A stretch of 5,648 nucleotides of DNA. It comes from Rickettsiales bacterium. Lineage in GTDB: Bacteria; Pseudomonadota; Alphaproteobacteria; Rs-D84. The position numbers and the translations under genes were made by a program. Location of the stretch: contig JAISGC010000113.1 in the NCBI GenBank assembly GCA_031263295.1, positions 1 through 5,648 on the forward strand, given 5' to 3'. The notes under the pieces are model-generated. The model was not told the DNA's origin. It saw only the letters and a list, made by a program, of their open reading frames with translations, and searched no databases. Positions 1 to 4,999 of this stretch are shown here, piece after piece (position 1 is the stretch's first letter; each line of letters opens with the position of its first letter).

Positions 1-16
1 CTCGGCCCGCGGATTG

Positions 17-946
17 TCAATTGGATTTCAGAAAGTCCCGCAACCCGACGACATCTTCGCGGGTCAGGCGCAGGCTGTGATTAAACATCCGCTTCGGCAA
101 ATCCATATAATTGTTTCCATACAGGCGCGACAAAAATCCGTCCGCATCCGCCGGGCGCGGCAAATCGAGGCCCTCGAACTTTATCGTTCCGAGCGGCAGT
201 ATTTCGGCCCGCGGGTGCACTACATCGTAATCCGCCCGCGGATATTCCAGGCCGCGTATCATATCGCCGCCCCTTCTGTCCGGCGCCCGGCCGCCGAGCC
301 ATCGGGTCGACATTTTTTCGATGGCCTTCGCGGCGTCGCCGCCGCAGCGCAGCATCAACCGGATTTTATCCGCCTGGGCCGCGTATTTTTTCAGAAATTG
401 CGCGTGCTCGGCCCGATCCATTTTTTCCGAATAATCATAGAACGGATATATGTCGAGCGCGATGGGCGTTCCGTGCAAAGATACTTTATACGGCCAGTCG
501 AAACTCGACAGCGCGGCCGTTATGTCCATTCCAATCGCGGACAATTTATCACGCATCGCCGGTTCGTTCAGGCGGCGCCAATCCTCCGCGGGCATTCCCA
601 AATCTATGTCGTCGTCCCACGGGATAAAGCCGCCGTGCCGCACCGCGCCCAACAGCGTTCCGTAATACAGAAAGTATTTCAGGCCGTTTTTGCGGCAGAA
701 CGAATCGAACCGCGCCAGCGCCTTCGCCGATGCCAATTGCAGTAGCCGCAATTCGGGAAGCCGGTCGACGGGCTCGTCCGCGGGCGCCGCGCGCATATCG
801 CGGATGTCTATCGAATAGCGCAGGATGTCCGCCAGGCGGTCGATTTTGTCTTCCAGCCCGCGCAGCCTGCCGCGCAGGGTTTTGGATTTTATACGGCGCG
901 ATAAGCTTTTAAGGGGCCCGTAAACGGACCAGAATATTTTTCTCAT
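17..946 (-). CDS. LicD-family phosphotransferase / nucleotidyltransferase-fold protein
   Basis: This 309-residue protein belongs to the LicD (fukutin-like) family, whose members transfer phosphocholine or similar phospho-groups onto cell-surface glycans in the cytoplasm. The family signature is clear: GTLLGAVRHGGFIPWDDDIDLG at about residues 96-117, with the DDDID acidic metal-binding cluster, then LDIYPFYDY near 164-172. The C-terminal half has the usual 'FeG..lP...d..LsrLYG.nym.lP' pattern at about 257-284. Residues 24-45 look like a short amphipathic helix. I chose the ATG at 946, not the one at 1051, because the longer form would run through the promoters at 958-985 and 1003-1031. The 35 extra residues (arginine-rich, then hydrophobic) also do not resemble the family. 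There is no Shine-Dalgarno before 946, and the predicted start of transcription lies only about 4-6 nt upstream, so translation may be essentially leaderless. The acceptor and the transferred group cannot be read from the sequence. Confidence 0.9.
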   Translation of the reverse strand: MRKIFWSVYGPLKSLSRRIKSKTLRGRLRGLEDKIDRLADILRYSIDIRDMRAAPADEPVDRLPELRLLQLASAKALARFDSFCRKNGLKYFLYYGTLLGAVRHGGFIPWDDDIDLGMPAEDWRRLNEPAMRDKLSAIGMDITAALSSFDWPYKVSLHGTPIALDIYPFYDYSEKMDRAEHAQFLKKYAAQADKIRLMLRCGGDAAKAIEKMSTRWLGGRAPDRRGGDMIRGLEYPRADYDVVHPRAEILPLGTIKFEGLDLPRPADADGFLSRLYGNNYMDLPKRMFNHSLRLTREDVVGLRDFLKSN

Positions 947-957
947 TATGGTTGAGA

Positions 958-985
958 ATGTTATCACAGCGCCGAAAAATGTCAA
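958..985 (-). promoter_or_regulatory. Promoter of the licD-like gene
   Basis: Read on the minus strand there is a perfect -35 TTGACA (980-985), a 16-bp spacer, and a -10 TAACAT (958-963) preceded by TGA, which gives an extended -10. Transcription should begin near 950-953, only a few bases before the ATG at 946. Confidence 0.7.
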
Positions 986-1002
986 AGTCGGGCGGGCGCG
1001 TC

Positions 1003-1031
1003 TTGACTGAAAAACGCGGATGTGATATAAT
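1003..1031 (+). promoter_or_regulatory. Promoter of the tail fibre gene
   Basis: TTGACT (1003-1008), a 17-bp spacer and a perfect TATAAT (1026-1031) preceded by TGA form a near-consensus sigma70-type promoter with an extended -10. The expected start is near A1038, which gives a 54-nt leader. Its -35 box lies 17 bp from the -35 box of the divergent licD promoter, so one regulator or local supercoiling could affect both. Confidence 0.8.
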
Positions 1032-1043
1032 CTTCGCAGAGAA

Positions 1044-1065
1044 CGCGCCATCCGGCGCGCTTTTT
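1044..1065 (+). promoter_or_regulatory. Terminator-like hairpin in the tail fibre leader
   Basis: CGCGCC (1044-1049) and GGCGCG (1054-1059) form a 6-bp GC stem with an ATCC loop. One C and then five T's (1061-1065) follow. The shape is that of an intrinsic terminator, but it starts about 6 nt after the predicted transcription start. A 5' stabilising stem or a weak attenuator is as likely as true termination. Confidence 0.45.
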
Positions 1066-1091
1066 AATTCAATAAAACAAGGTAATCAAAT

Positions 1092-2006
1092 ATGAACAGC
1101 ATAAAATATGCGGCCGACGGAGTTTCGGCCGAGTTTAACTTTACGCACAAGTGGTTTCGGCCCGCCGACATCCGCGCGTTCGTGAACGGCGTCGAAACCG
1201 AATGCGCGGTCGTTCCGGCGGCCGCCGCGCCGGAATATCCGACGCCCGAAATAGCCGCGGCGAACGACCTGGGCATAGCGGCGCACTTCGGTGGCCGCGT
1301 GATTTTCGCAACGCCGCCAATCGCGGGCGCCTCCGTTGTTATCCGGCGCCGCGTGTCGATTGACGAGCGCTTGGTCGCTGTGTCGCGAACCGCGGCGGTG
1401 CGGCCGAACGATTTTAATCTGTTCGCGGAATGGATGACGGAATATCTGAAAGATTTGTCGTCTGACATTGCGAACATAGACGCGCTGCCCATGCTGGCCG
1501 AAAGCGTTGCAAATGCTCGCGAGTTGCTGACGAATACGCGCGCTCTCTTGGGTGATGCGTCGAACCTGGCCACGACGGCGGATCTCGCCGCGGCGACGGC
1601 GTCGTTGGCGACTATCGCGCAGCTGACCGCGGCGGTCGCGACCCTGACGACAAGGCTGGATAACGACCCCGGCCGCATAATTGCGTCCGCAAATAATTTG
1701 AGTGGAACGAACTATACCAACGGATGGTATAAGAAATACAAAAACGGATTAGTCGAGCAGGGATTTATCACTGCGAACAGCGGAACCGCGACAGGCGGGC
1801 TGGTTATAACTCTGCCGATTGCAATGGCGAATGCCAATTACACATTTTCGATAACATCGCGCACCGGCGACGCTGGGGCGAATGTGAATACCGCTATGGT
1901 TGGCGCGACCCGCAGCGCGACGCAGATTTCGGTTATGAACAAAAATCAGACCGGGATTATTTTCGGCGCGAACAATGCGGTGTTCATCGCCGGTCCCGCA
2001 GCATAG
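1092..2006 (+). CDS. Phage-type tail fibre protein (T7-like head-binding N-terminus, gp53-like C-terminus)
   Basis: This 304-residue protein has the layout of a short phage or tailocin receptor-binding fibre. Residues 1-120 (IKYAADGVSAEFNFTHKWFRPADIRAFVNG onward, ending RPNDFNLFAEWMTEYLKDL) resemble the T7 gp17-like N-terminal domain that anchors fibres to the particle. Residues 115-190 are rich in Ala, Leu and Thr with heptad-like spacing, consistent with a trimeric coiled coil. Residues 205-304 (GWYKKYKNGLVEQGFITANSG, LPIAMANANYTFSI) match the gp53-like C-terminal fibre domain. The ATG at 1092 has AAGGT at 1079-1083, with 8-nt spacing, and a strong promoter upstream. No capsid, baseplate or chaperone gene lies nearby, so it is a prophage remnant, a tail fibre cassette, or a domesticated adhesin. 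The domain assignment is by pattern recognition. It is confident for 'phage fibre-like' and weaker for the exact families. Confidence 0.8.
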   Translation: MNSIKYAADGVSAEFNFTHKWFRPADIRAFVNGVETECAVVPAAAAPEYPTPEIAAANDLGIAAHFGGRVIFATPPIAGASVVIRRRVSIDERLVAVSRTAAVRPNDFNLFAEWMTEYLKDLSSDIANIDALPMLAESVANARELLTNTRALLGDASNLATTADLAAATASLATIAQLTAAVATLTTRLDNDPGRIIASANNLSGTNYTNGWYKKYKNGLVEQGFITANSGTATGGLVITLPIAMANANYTFSITSRTGDAGANVNTAMVGATRSATQISVMNKNQTGIIFGANNAVFIAGPAA

Positions 2007-2020
2007 CATGCATCGTTTGG

Positions 2021-2051
2021 AAAAAATGCGGTCGGGTCAGCCGCATTTTTT
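2021..2051. terminator. Bidirectional intrinsic terminator between convergent genes
   Basis: AAAAAATGCGG (2021-2031) and CCGCATTTTTT (2041-2051) are perfect 11-base complements around a 9-base loop. Both strands therefore give a GC-containing hairpin followed by six U's. It ends the tail fibre transcript on the plus strand and the GT8-Stealth transcript on the minus strand. The TGA of the minus-strand gene (2037-2039) lies inside the loop. Confidence 0.92.
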
Positions 2052-2522
2052 CTCGAACTGCGAAGGCGTCGGAAACCATTTTTCCATAAAATGACGGAAC
2101 AAATGAAAGTAAGATTCAGGAACATCGATGCTGTCGTTGTCATTTACCGATAATTGCTTTACGCCTTGCATTTTTTTATACCAATGCGGCTGCGTGACAA
2201 GCATCAGTCGTATATCTCCATCCCATGCCGGATTTTTTACCAAACAATTACGATTTTCATCCCTAATATATTCATGCTCTTCAATTTCAACAAGCTCGTA
2301 TTCTCCGCGTCTTTTCCCATAATATCCAAAAATCATATGGTCCATGTCCGCGTTGGATCGGAATCTGGCATTCATCGCAAGTTCGTAATACGGCGCCAAT
2401 TCCGATTGCTCCACGCAATGTTTCATCGACGCTTTTGAATGCGCCTGAATGCCGTGATATGTCGAAAAATACGGTTCATCGCTTTCCTTCATATCAAATA
2501 AAACATAATATTGTTTACCCAT
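2037..2522 (-). CDS. Stealth protein C-terminal fragment (CR3 and CR4)
   Basis: This frame has an ATG at 2522, but I see no ribosome-binding site before it, so the start is nominal. From that ATG it gives 161 residues. CR3 is visible as YHGIQAHSKASMKHCV and ARFRSNADMDHMIFGYY (about 22-68). CR4 is visible as KQLSVNDNDSIDVPESYFH leading to FRHFMEKWFPTPSQFEK (about 122-158), with the hallmark 'fP..SqFE' ending. The last codons lie within the shared terminator hairpin. It overlaps the N-terminal fragment by 34 bases. Confidence 0.7.
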   Translation of the reverse strand: MGKQYYVLFDMKESDEPYFSTYHGIQAHSKASMKHCVEQSELAPYYELAMNARFRSNADMDHMIFGYYGKRRGEYELVEIEEHEYIRDENRNCLVKNPAWDGDIRLMLVTQPHWYKKMQGVKQLSVNDNDSIDVPESYFHLFRHFMEKWFPTPSQFEKKCG

Positions 2523-3013
2523 ACAATATGTCTGGAATAAGCCCTGCCCATTGCGGCGATATATTTCTTCGTCCGATAAATCGGAAGGCCAAGCCTATTG
2601 AAAAAATAATCTTTCGGGAGCGGCTGCAATACGAACATATCGTCGCAGGACATAAGAAATTTTTCAGAAAGCCCGGGGATTTTGTAAATGTTTTGCTCAA
2701 TCGCATTGCTGTTGAACACCGGCATATATTTTTTGTCGATTATTTCGCTTGTGTTCACAAGCTTTACGCGCGGATTTTTAATGTCCAGCCAATCGGGATA
2801 TTCATTGTCGTCGATCACAAAGAAAATATTGCGCACCCACGGCAGATTCCTCTCTACGCTGCGAAGCGCATATTTCAGTTCTCCATTGTTGCGCATCCTG
2901 GCCTTTGTAAATTGCGGCGTTTCGTCGGTTTTGTATTGCGCGCGCAGCGCAAAGCGCTTTTCGCTGCCCGAAGACCATAAATAAACCAGATCGACTGGGA
3001 AATCGCTTGTCAT
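2489..3013 (-). CDS. Stealth protein N-terminal fragment (CR1 and CR2)
   Basis: This 174-codon reading frame holds CR1 (VDLVYLWSSGSE, residues 7-18) and a full CR2. CR2 begins with RNNGELKYALRSVERNLPWV (41-60) and NIFFVID (62-68). It continues with MPVFNSNAIE (97-106) and KIPGLSEKFLMSCDDMF (111-127). The CDDMF stretch corresponds to the usual NDDMF catalytic/metal-binding motif, here with S-C in place of the common F-N. From about residue 140 (LGLPIYRTKK) the true downstream reading becomes uncertain because the shift may already have occurred. Alone it lacks CR3 and CR4 and is probably inactive. Confidence 0.75.
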   Translation of the reverse strand: MTSDFPVDLVYLWSSGSEKRFALRAQYKTDETPQFTKARMRNNGELKYALRSVERNLPWVRNIFFVIDDNEYPDWLDIKNPRVKLVNTSEIIDKKYMPVFNSNAIEQNIYKIPGLSEKFLMSCDDMFVLQPLPKDYFFNRLGLPIYRTKKYIAAMGRAYSRHIVWVNNIMFYLI

Positions 3014-4035
3014 ACCTTCACCTTTGCCAGCGGAATAAGATTGAACAGATAAATCTTTTTAATGCGGCCGCGCGTCTCTACGCGTATCAGCGGAATAAAG
3101 CCGAATAATTTCAGTCTGAATCTGGGCGGACGGGAGCTGAAGTCGCGCTTGTTCTGCAAAAACAGGAAGTAATCCGCCAGTCCGGCCAATTTTGCATAAT
3201 GCCAGAAATTATCCGCATGCGGAATGGAAGCGCCGTAATGCGGCACGATTTGATCGGCCTGCCACGGCTTCCAAAAATTGTAATGCCTGATGACCAGCTG
3301 TTTCTGCATATCGTGGAATCTTTCGGGTATTTCGTATTCCAAGAACATCGCATCCGAAGTCGTCGCGCACAATTCAGCTTCTATGACTTTGTATTTATTC
3401 TCGCCAAACAGGATATTCAGCGCATCCTGGTCCGGGTATATTATCGTTTTCCCATATTGCCGACCGATTTCAATAACTTTATCGCCAAGGTTTTTCCGGC
3501 GCCATTTGTCGCAATCTAAAACCAGCACGCCGCTGCAAAAATAAAGATGCTTTTCGGACAGGCCCAATGCCGCCAGCCTTTTATAGAACTCGGAAGGACC
3601 GCCATAGTTCGGCGAAACAAGATGGATCTCCGGCCCCGCCGCCATTGCAAATCCGTCCAAATCTAAATCCCACAAGGTTTTGATGTCGCCCATCGCAATC
3701 AGATCGCTGTCCAAATAAATCGCCTTTTTCACATCCGGGACAAGTTTCGGAAACAAAAAACGCGCCCAGATGCTCAACGAACCCGACCACTTGGCGCAGC
3801 CCTCGAACTCGGCGCAGTCGATGCCGATAAAGCGCAGATTTTTTATATTCTCGTATTTCGCGCAATGCGCTTGGAGAATCCGCATATCGTTGGCCGCCAT
3901 ATCGCAATCGAGTATGTAAATATCCAGCGGGGACTTTGTATTCAGCGCTATGCTGGTTATCGCGACCGCCGTCAGCGGCGTCATCTTCGGCGCGCCGACA
4001 AAATAAATCGTTATATTTTCTTTATTGTCTTTCAT
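3010..4035 (-). CDS. GT8-family (LgtC-like) glycosyltransferase
   Basis: This 341-residue retaining glycosyltransferase is of the GT8/LgtC type, which adds galactose, glucose or a related sugar from a UDP-sugar to lipopolysaccharide or capsule at the inner membrane face. The Rossmann-like N-terminus is ITIYFVGAPKMTPLTAVAITSIA (8-30). The metal-binding DxD is YLDSDLIAMGDI (107-118). FCSGVLVLDCDKW (166-178) and YPDQDALNILF (200-210) are the usual nucleotide-sugar site segments, and IRHYNFWKPW (249-258) is the conserved H..KPW metal-ligand motif. The basic tail repeats a motif: LFGFIPLIRV (310-319), then LFNLIPLAKV (330-339), which may be a membrane-contact element. I chose the ATG at 4035, preceded by GGGA with 6-nt spacing. 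The frame is open to 4350, but the extra residues fall in structured leader RNA and match nothing in the family. The stop overlaps the Stealth ATG, so the two genes form one operon. Donor and acceptor are unknown. Confidence 0.9.
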   Translation of the reverse strand: MKDNKENITIYFVGAPKMTPLTAVAITSIALNTKSPLDIYILDCDMAANDMRILQAHCAKYENIKNLRFIGIDCAEFEGCAKWSGSLSIWARFLFPKLVPDVKKAIYLDSDLIAMGDIKTLWDLDLDGFAMAAGPEIHLVSPNYGGPSEFYKRLAALGLSEKHLYFCSGVLVLDCDKWRRKNLGDKVIEIGRQYGKTIIYPDQDALNILFGENKYKVIEAELCATTSDAMFLEYEIPERFHDMQKQLVIRHYNFWKPWQADQIVPHYGASIPHADNFWHYAKLAGLADYFLFLQNKRDFSSRPPRFRLKLFGFIPLIRVETRGRIKKIYLFNLIPLAKVKV

Positions 4036-4049
4036 AATTTTTCCCAAAT

Positions 4050-4074
4050 AAAAAACCGCCGTGGAAATGGCGGT
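4050..4074 (-). terminator. Intrinsic terminator just before the GT8 start (possible attenuator)
   Basis: On the minus strand ACCGCC (4074-4069), an 8-nt loop, and GGCGGT (4060-4055) form a 6-bp stem that runs into a T tract (4055-4050). It ends 15 nt before the GT8 ATG and leaves the GGGA ribosome-binding site free. A terminator placed between promoter and gene only makes sense if read-through is controlled or a basal fraction escapes. Confidence 0.75.
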
Positions 4075-4181
4075 CGGGGAGTTCAAAATCACAAGATAAA
4101 AATGATCCCGCCGGCCTTTGGGAAACCCTGTTTTATAACCGACGGCTCCCCGGCCAATGCGGGGACCGAACCTTCGTTCGG
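4075..4181 (-). promoter_or_regulatory. Structured leader with mutually exclusive pairings upstream of GT8
   Basis: Reading the minus strand there are three successive hairpins. P1 is CCGAAC/GTTCGG with a GAAG loop (4181-4166). P2 is TCCCCG/CGGGGA with a 7-nt loop (4165-4147). P3 is CCGTCGG/CCGGCGG, 7 bp with one G-U (4145-4108). The sequence directly before the terminator, TCCCCGACC (4080-4072), can pair with GGCCGGGGA (4155-4147), 8 bp with one A-C mismatch. That pairing would break P2 and remove the 5' arm of the terminator. The 3' arm of P3 (GGCGG) can also pair with CCGCC of the terminator. P2 with terminator, versus the alternative helix, is classic attenuator logic. The ligand or signal is unknown, and I recognise no known riboswitch class. 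The GC-rich composition makes some chance pairing possible. Confidence 0.5.
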
Positions 4182-4188
4182 ATGGCAC

Positions 4189-4209
4189 AAAAAAATGGCG
4201 CAATGCGCC
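4189..4209 (-). terminator. Intrinsic terminator of the short leader RNA
   Basis: GGCGC (4209-4205), loop ATT, GCGCC (4201-4197), one A and then seven T's (4195-4189) on the minus strand. An A tract at 4216-4212 precedes the stem, so the plus strand also reads as a weaker terminator. It would also stop transcription coming from vapBC. Confidence 0.8.
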
Positions 4210-4299
4210 GCTTTTTCTATGCGGGATCTGCGCGGGGCAATCGCCCTGCGTATTTATCTTGGTGTTTTGAAGACACCGAACCCATTCCCTATGGATTCG
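4189..4299 (-). ncRNA. Candidate ~111-nt structured RNA (small RNA or terminated leader)
   Basis: The unit has its own promoter (4306-4334) and ends at the T-rich terminator at 4189-4209. It begins with a 9-bp hairpin, CGAATCCAT (4299-4291) with ATGGGTTCG (4285-4277), whose 5-nt loop is AGGGA and resembles a Shine-Dalgarno. Next come GGTGT/ACACC (4277-4261) and a hairpin CGC-A-GGGC/GCCC-C-GCG (4250-4231). The two first stems share one base, so either one loses its closing pair. A 22-codon reading frame (4285-4217) lies inside it, but its ATG is in the first stem directly against the AGGGA loop, so translation is doubtful. No known RNA family is recognised. It could be a stand-alone sRNA, the aborted product of an attenuated GT8 operon, or a conserved dispersed element. 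Confidence 0.5.
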
Positions 4300-4305
4300 C
4301 CGGGG

Positions 4306-4334
4306 ATAATAGCATTCCCGCCCGCCCATTGCAA
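4306..4334 (-). promoter_or_regulatory. Promoter of the leader RNA / GT8-Stealth operon
   Basis: On the minus strand TTGCAA (4334-4329), a 17-bp spacer, then TATTAT (4311-4306) with an extended -10 TGC. The -35 begins 12 nt after the toxin stop codon. The predicted transcription start, 4297-4299, coincides with the first base of a 9-bp hairpin. This is the only convincing promoter I see upstream of GT8. Confidence 0.7.
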
Positions 4335-4346
4335 GCTTTATTTTTA

Positions 4347-4745
4347 TCAAAGCCAGCAGTCGGTTTTAAGCCGTTTGATTTTGGAAAAATGCTTCGCGTT
4401 GTTCGTTATCAGAACCGCGCCCTCGGCCATCGCGGTCGCGGCGACTAAGGCATTGCGTTTGTTGGCTGCAATCTCATTTTTTGGAACTTCGCATAGAATT
4501 TCGGCGTATATTTCTGTAGCCTGTTCTCCAATTCCTATAACTCTAATATTTGATATGAAATCTTCCACACGCGCAAGAAGTTTTGATGATTTTTTACGCA
4601 GTGCCTCTAATCGCAGTTCTCCGCTTGTAATCGCGCTGACACAAAGCTCCTTCGGTTTGCACTCGCAGATTCTTTGGGCTAGTATTTTAGATTGATTTCT
4701 TATTGCATGATTGCATATATCCGTATCAAGCATATATTTTTGCAT
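4347..4745 (-). CDS. vapC: VapC-type PIN-domain toxin, with one acidic residue changed
   Basis: This 132-residue PIN-domain protein is the toxin of a VapBC pair. VapC proteins are magnesium-dependent ribonucleases that cut tRNA or rRNA. The sequence shows YMLDTDI (4-10, catalytic D7), VSAITSGELR (36-45, E43), and NALVAATAMAEGAVLITNNAKHF (98-120), which corresponds to the usual 'D.LIAA.Al..ga.lVTnN..hF' segment. The aspartate expected before LVAA is Asn98 (codon AAT at 4454-4452), one G-to-A step from GAT. Loss of this metal ligand would be expected to weaken or abolish nuclease activity. Its ATG shares one base with the VapB stop (TGATG), so the pair is co-translated. Length is normal for the family. 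Base composition looks more AT-rich than licD and the permease, in keeping with a mobile module. Confidence 0.88.
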   Translation of the reverse strand: MQKYMLDTDICNHAIRNQSKILAQRICECKPKELCVSAITSGELRLEALRKKSSKLLARVEDFISNIRVIGIGEQATEIYAEILCEVPKNEIAANKRNALVAATAMAEGAVLITNNAKHFSKIKRLKTDCWL

Positions 4746-4987
4746 CAGAACAACTCCCTGATTTGGTCGGGCTGGCGATCACGGACTGGATCAAAGTCAA
4801 AATCCGGCGGCAACGGCGGATATTTCGCAAAAAAATCAGCCAACGGATGGTGAGATTTGGGGCTGAATACAATCGTTGTGCCCTCTTGTTTTATAAAAAC
4901 CTCGTCCGCGTCGATGCGATACTTCTTCGGAAGCCGTATCGCCTGCGAATTGCCGGACATAAAAACTTTGGCTGTATCTTGCATCAT
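4745..4987 (-). CDS. vapB: VapB-type AbrB-fold antitoxin
   Basis: This 80-residue antitoxin opens with a SpoVT-AbrB (MazE/VapB) swapped-hairpin DNA-binding domain: TAKVFMSGNSQAIRLPKKYRI at about residues 5-25, then DEVFIKQEGTTIVFSP (28-43). The acidic, proline-rich tail, ending DRQPDQIRELF, is the part that normally wraps around the VapC active site. I chose the ATG at 4987 (MMQDT...). It has AAAGG about 8 nt upstream, and the longer frame would have to start at a TTG that is part of the -35 box (5036-5041). It should neutralise VapC and, as a complex with it, repress the operon at the inverted repeat just upstream. Confidence 0.9.
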   Translation of the reverse strand: MMQDTAKVFMSGNSQAIRLPKKYRIDADEVFIKQEGTTIVFSPKSHHPLADFFAKYPPLPPDFDFDPVRDRQPDQIRELF

Positions 4988-4999
4988 ATCGCACACCTT

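Larger units (their letters stand above)
2037..3013 (-). pseudogene. Stealth-family glycan phosphotransferase gene, split by a frameshift
   Basis: Stealth proteins transfer sugar-1-phosphate to form phosphodiester-linked capsule or cell-wall polysaccharide. All four conserved regions (CR1-CR4) are present in order, but CR1-CR2 and CR3-CR4 lie in different frames. The first frame (3013-2489) ends at a TGA. The second is open from 2594, just after a TAG at 2597-2595, to 2037, so the shift lies between about 2594 and 2492. Continuing needs a -1 change, meaning one base gained or two lost in the DNA. I see no canonical X-XXY-YYZ slippery heptamer in that window, so mutation or a sequencing error is likelier than programmed frameshifting. 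The rejoined protein would be about 325 residues, normal for short Stealth enzymes. The start codon overlaps the GT8 stop (ATGA), and AAAGGTG just upstream is a good ribosome-binding site. Confidence 0.85.

Noticed and set aside
14..745. Plus-strand 243-codon frame opposite licD
   Set aside because: Antisense shadow of a clear LicD coding region, with arginine-rich composition and no motif.
947..1051. N-terminal extension of the licD-like gene to an ATG at 1051
   Set aside because: It would overlap its own perfect TTGACA promoter and the divergent tail fibre promoter, and the added residues do not resemble LicD proteins.
2492..2594. Programmed -1 ribosomal frameshift in the Stealth gene
   Set aside because: No canonical slippery heptamer or clear downstream stimulator could be found in the overlap, and Stealth genes are not known to be recoded. 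Mutation or sequence error is simpler.
4189..4299. tRNA or known riboswitch in the vapC-GT8 gap
   Set aside because: No cloverleaf can be drawn despite a GGTTCG motif, and the hairpins match no riboswitch class that I recognise.
4036..4350. Extension of the GT8 reading frame upstream to 4350
   Set aside because: The frame is merely free of stops. The stretch contains two intrinsic terminators and several hairpins, and a GT8 domain normally begins at 'ITIYFVGA' close to the ATG at 4035, which has a ribosome-binding site.
3865..4695. Plus-strand 276-codon frame across the leader and vapC
   Set aside because: It runs antisense to three well-supported features, has no recognisable domain or ribosome-binding site, and looks like a GC-driven shadow frame.
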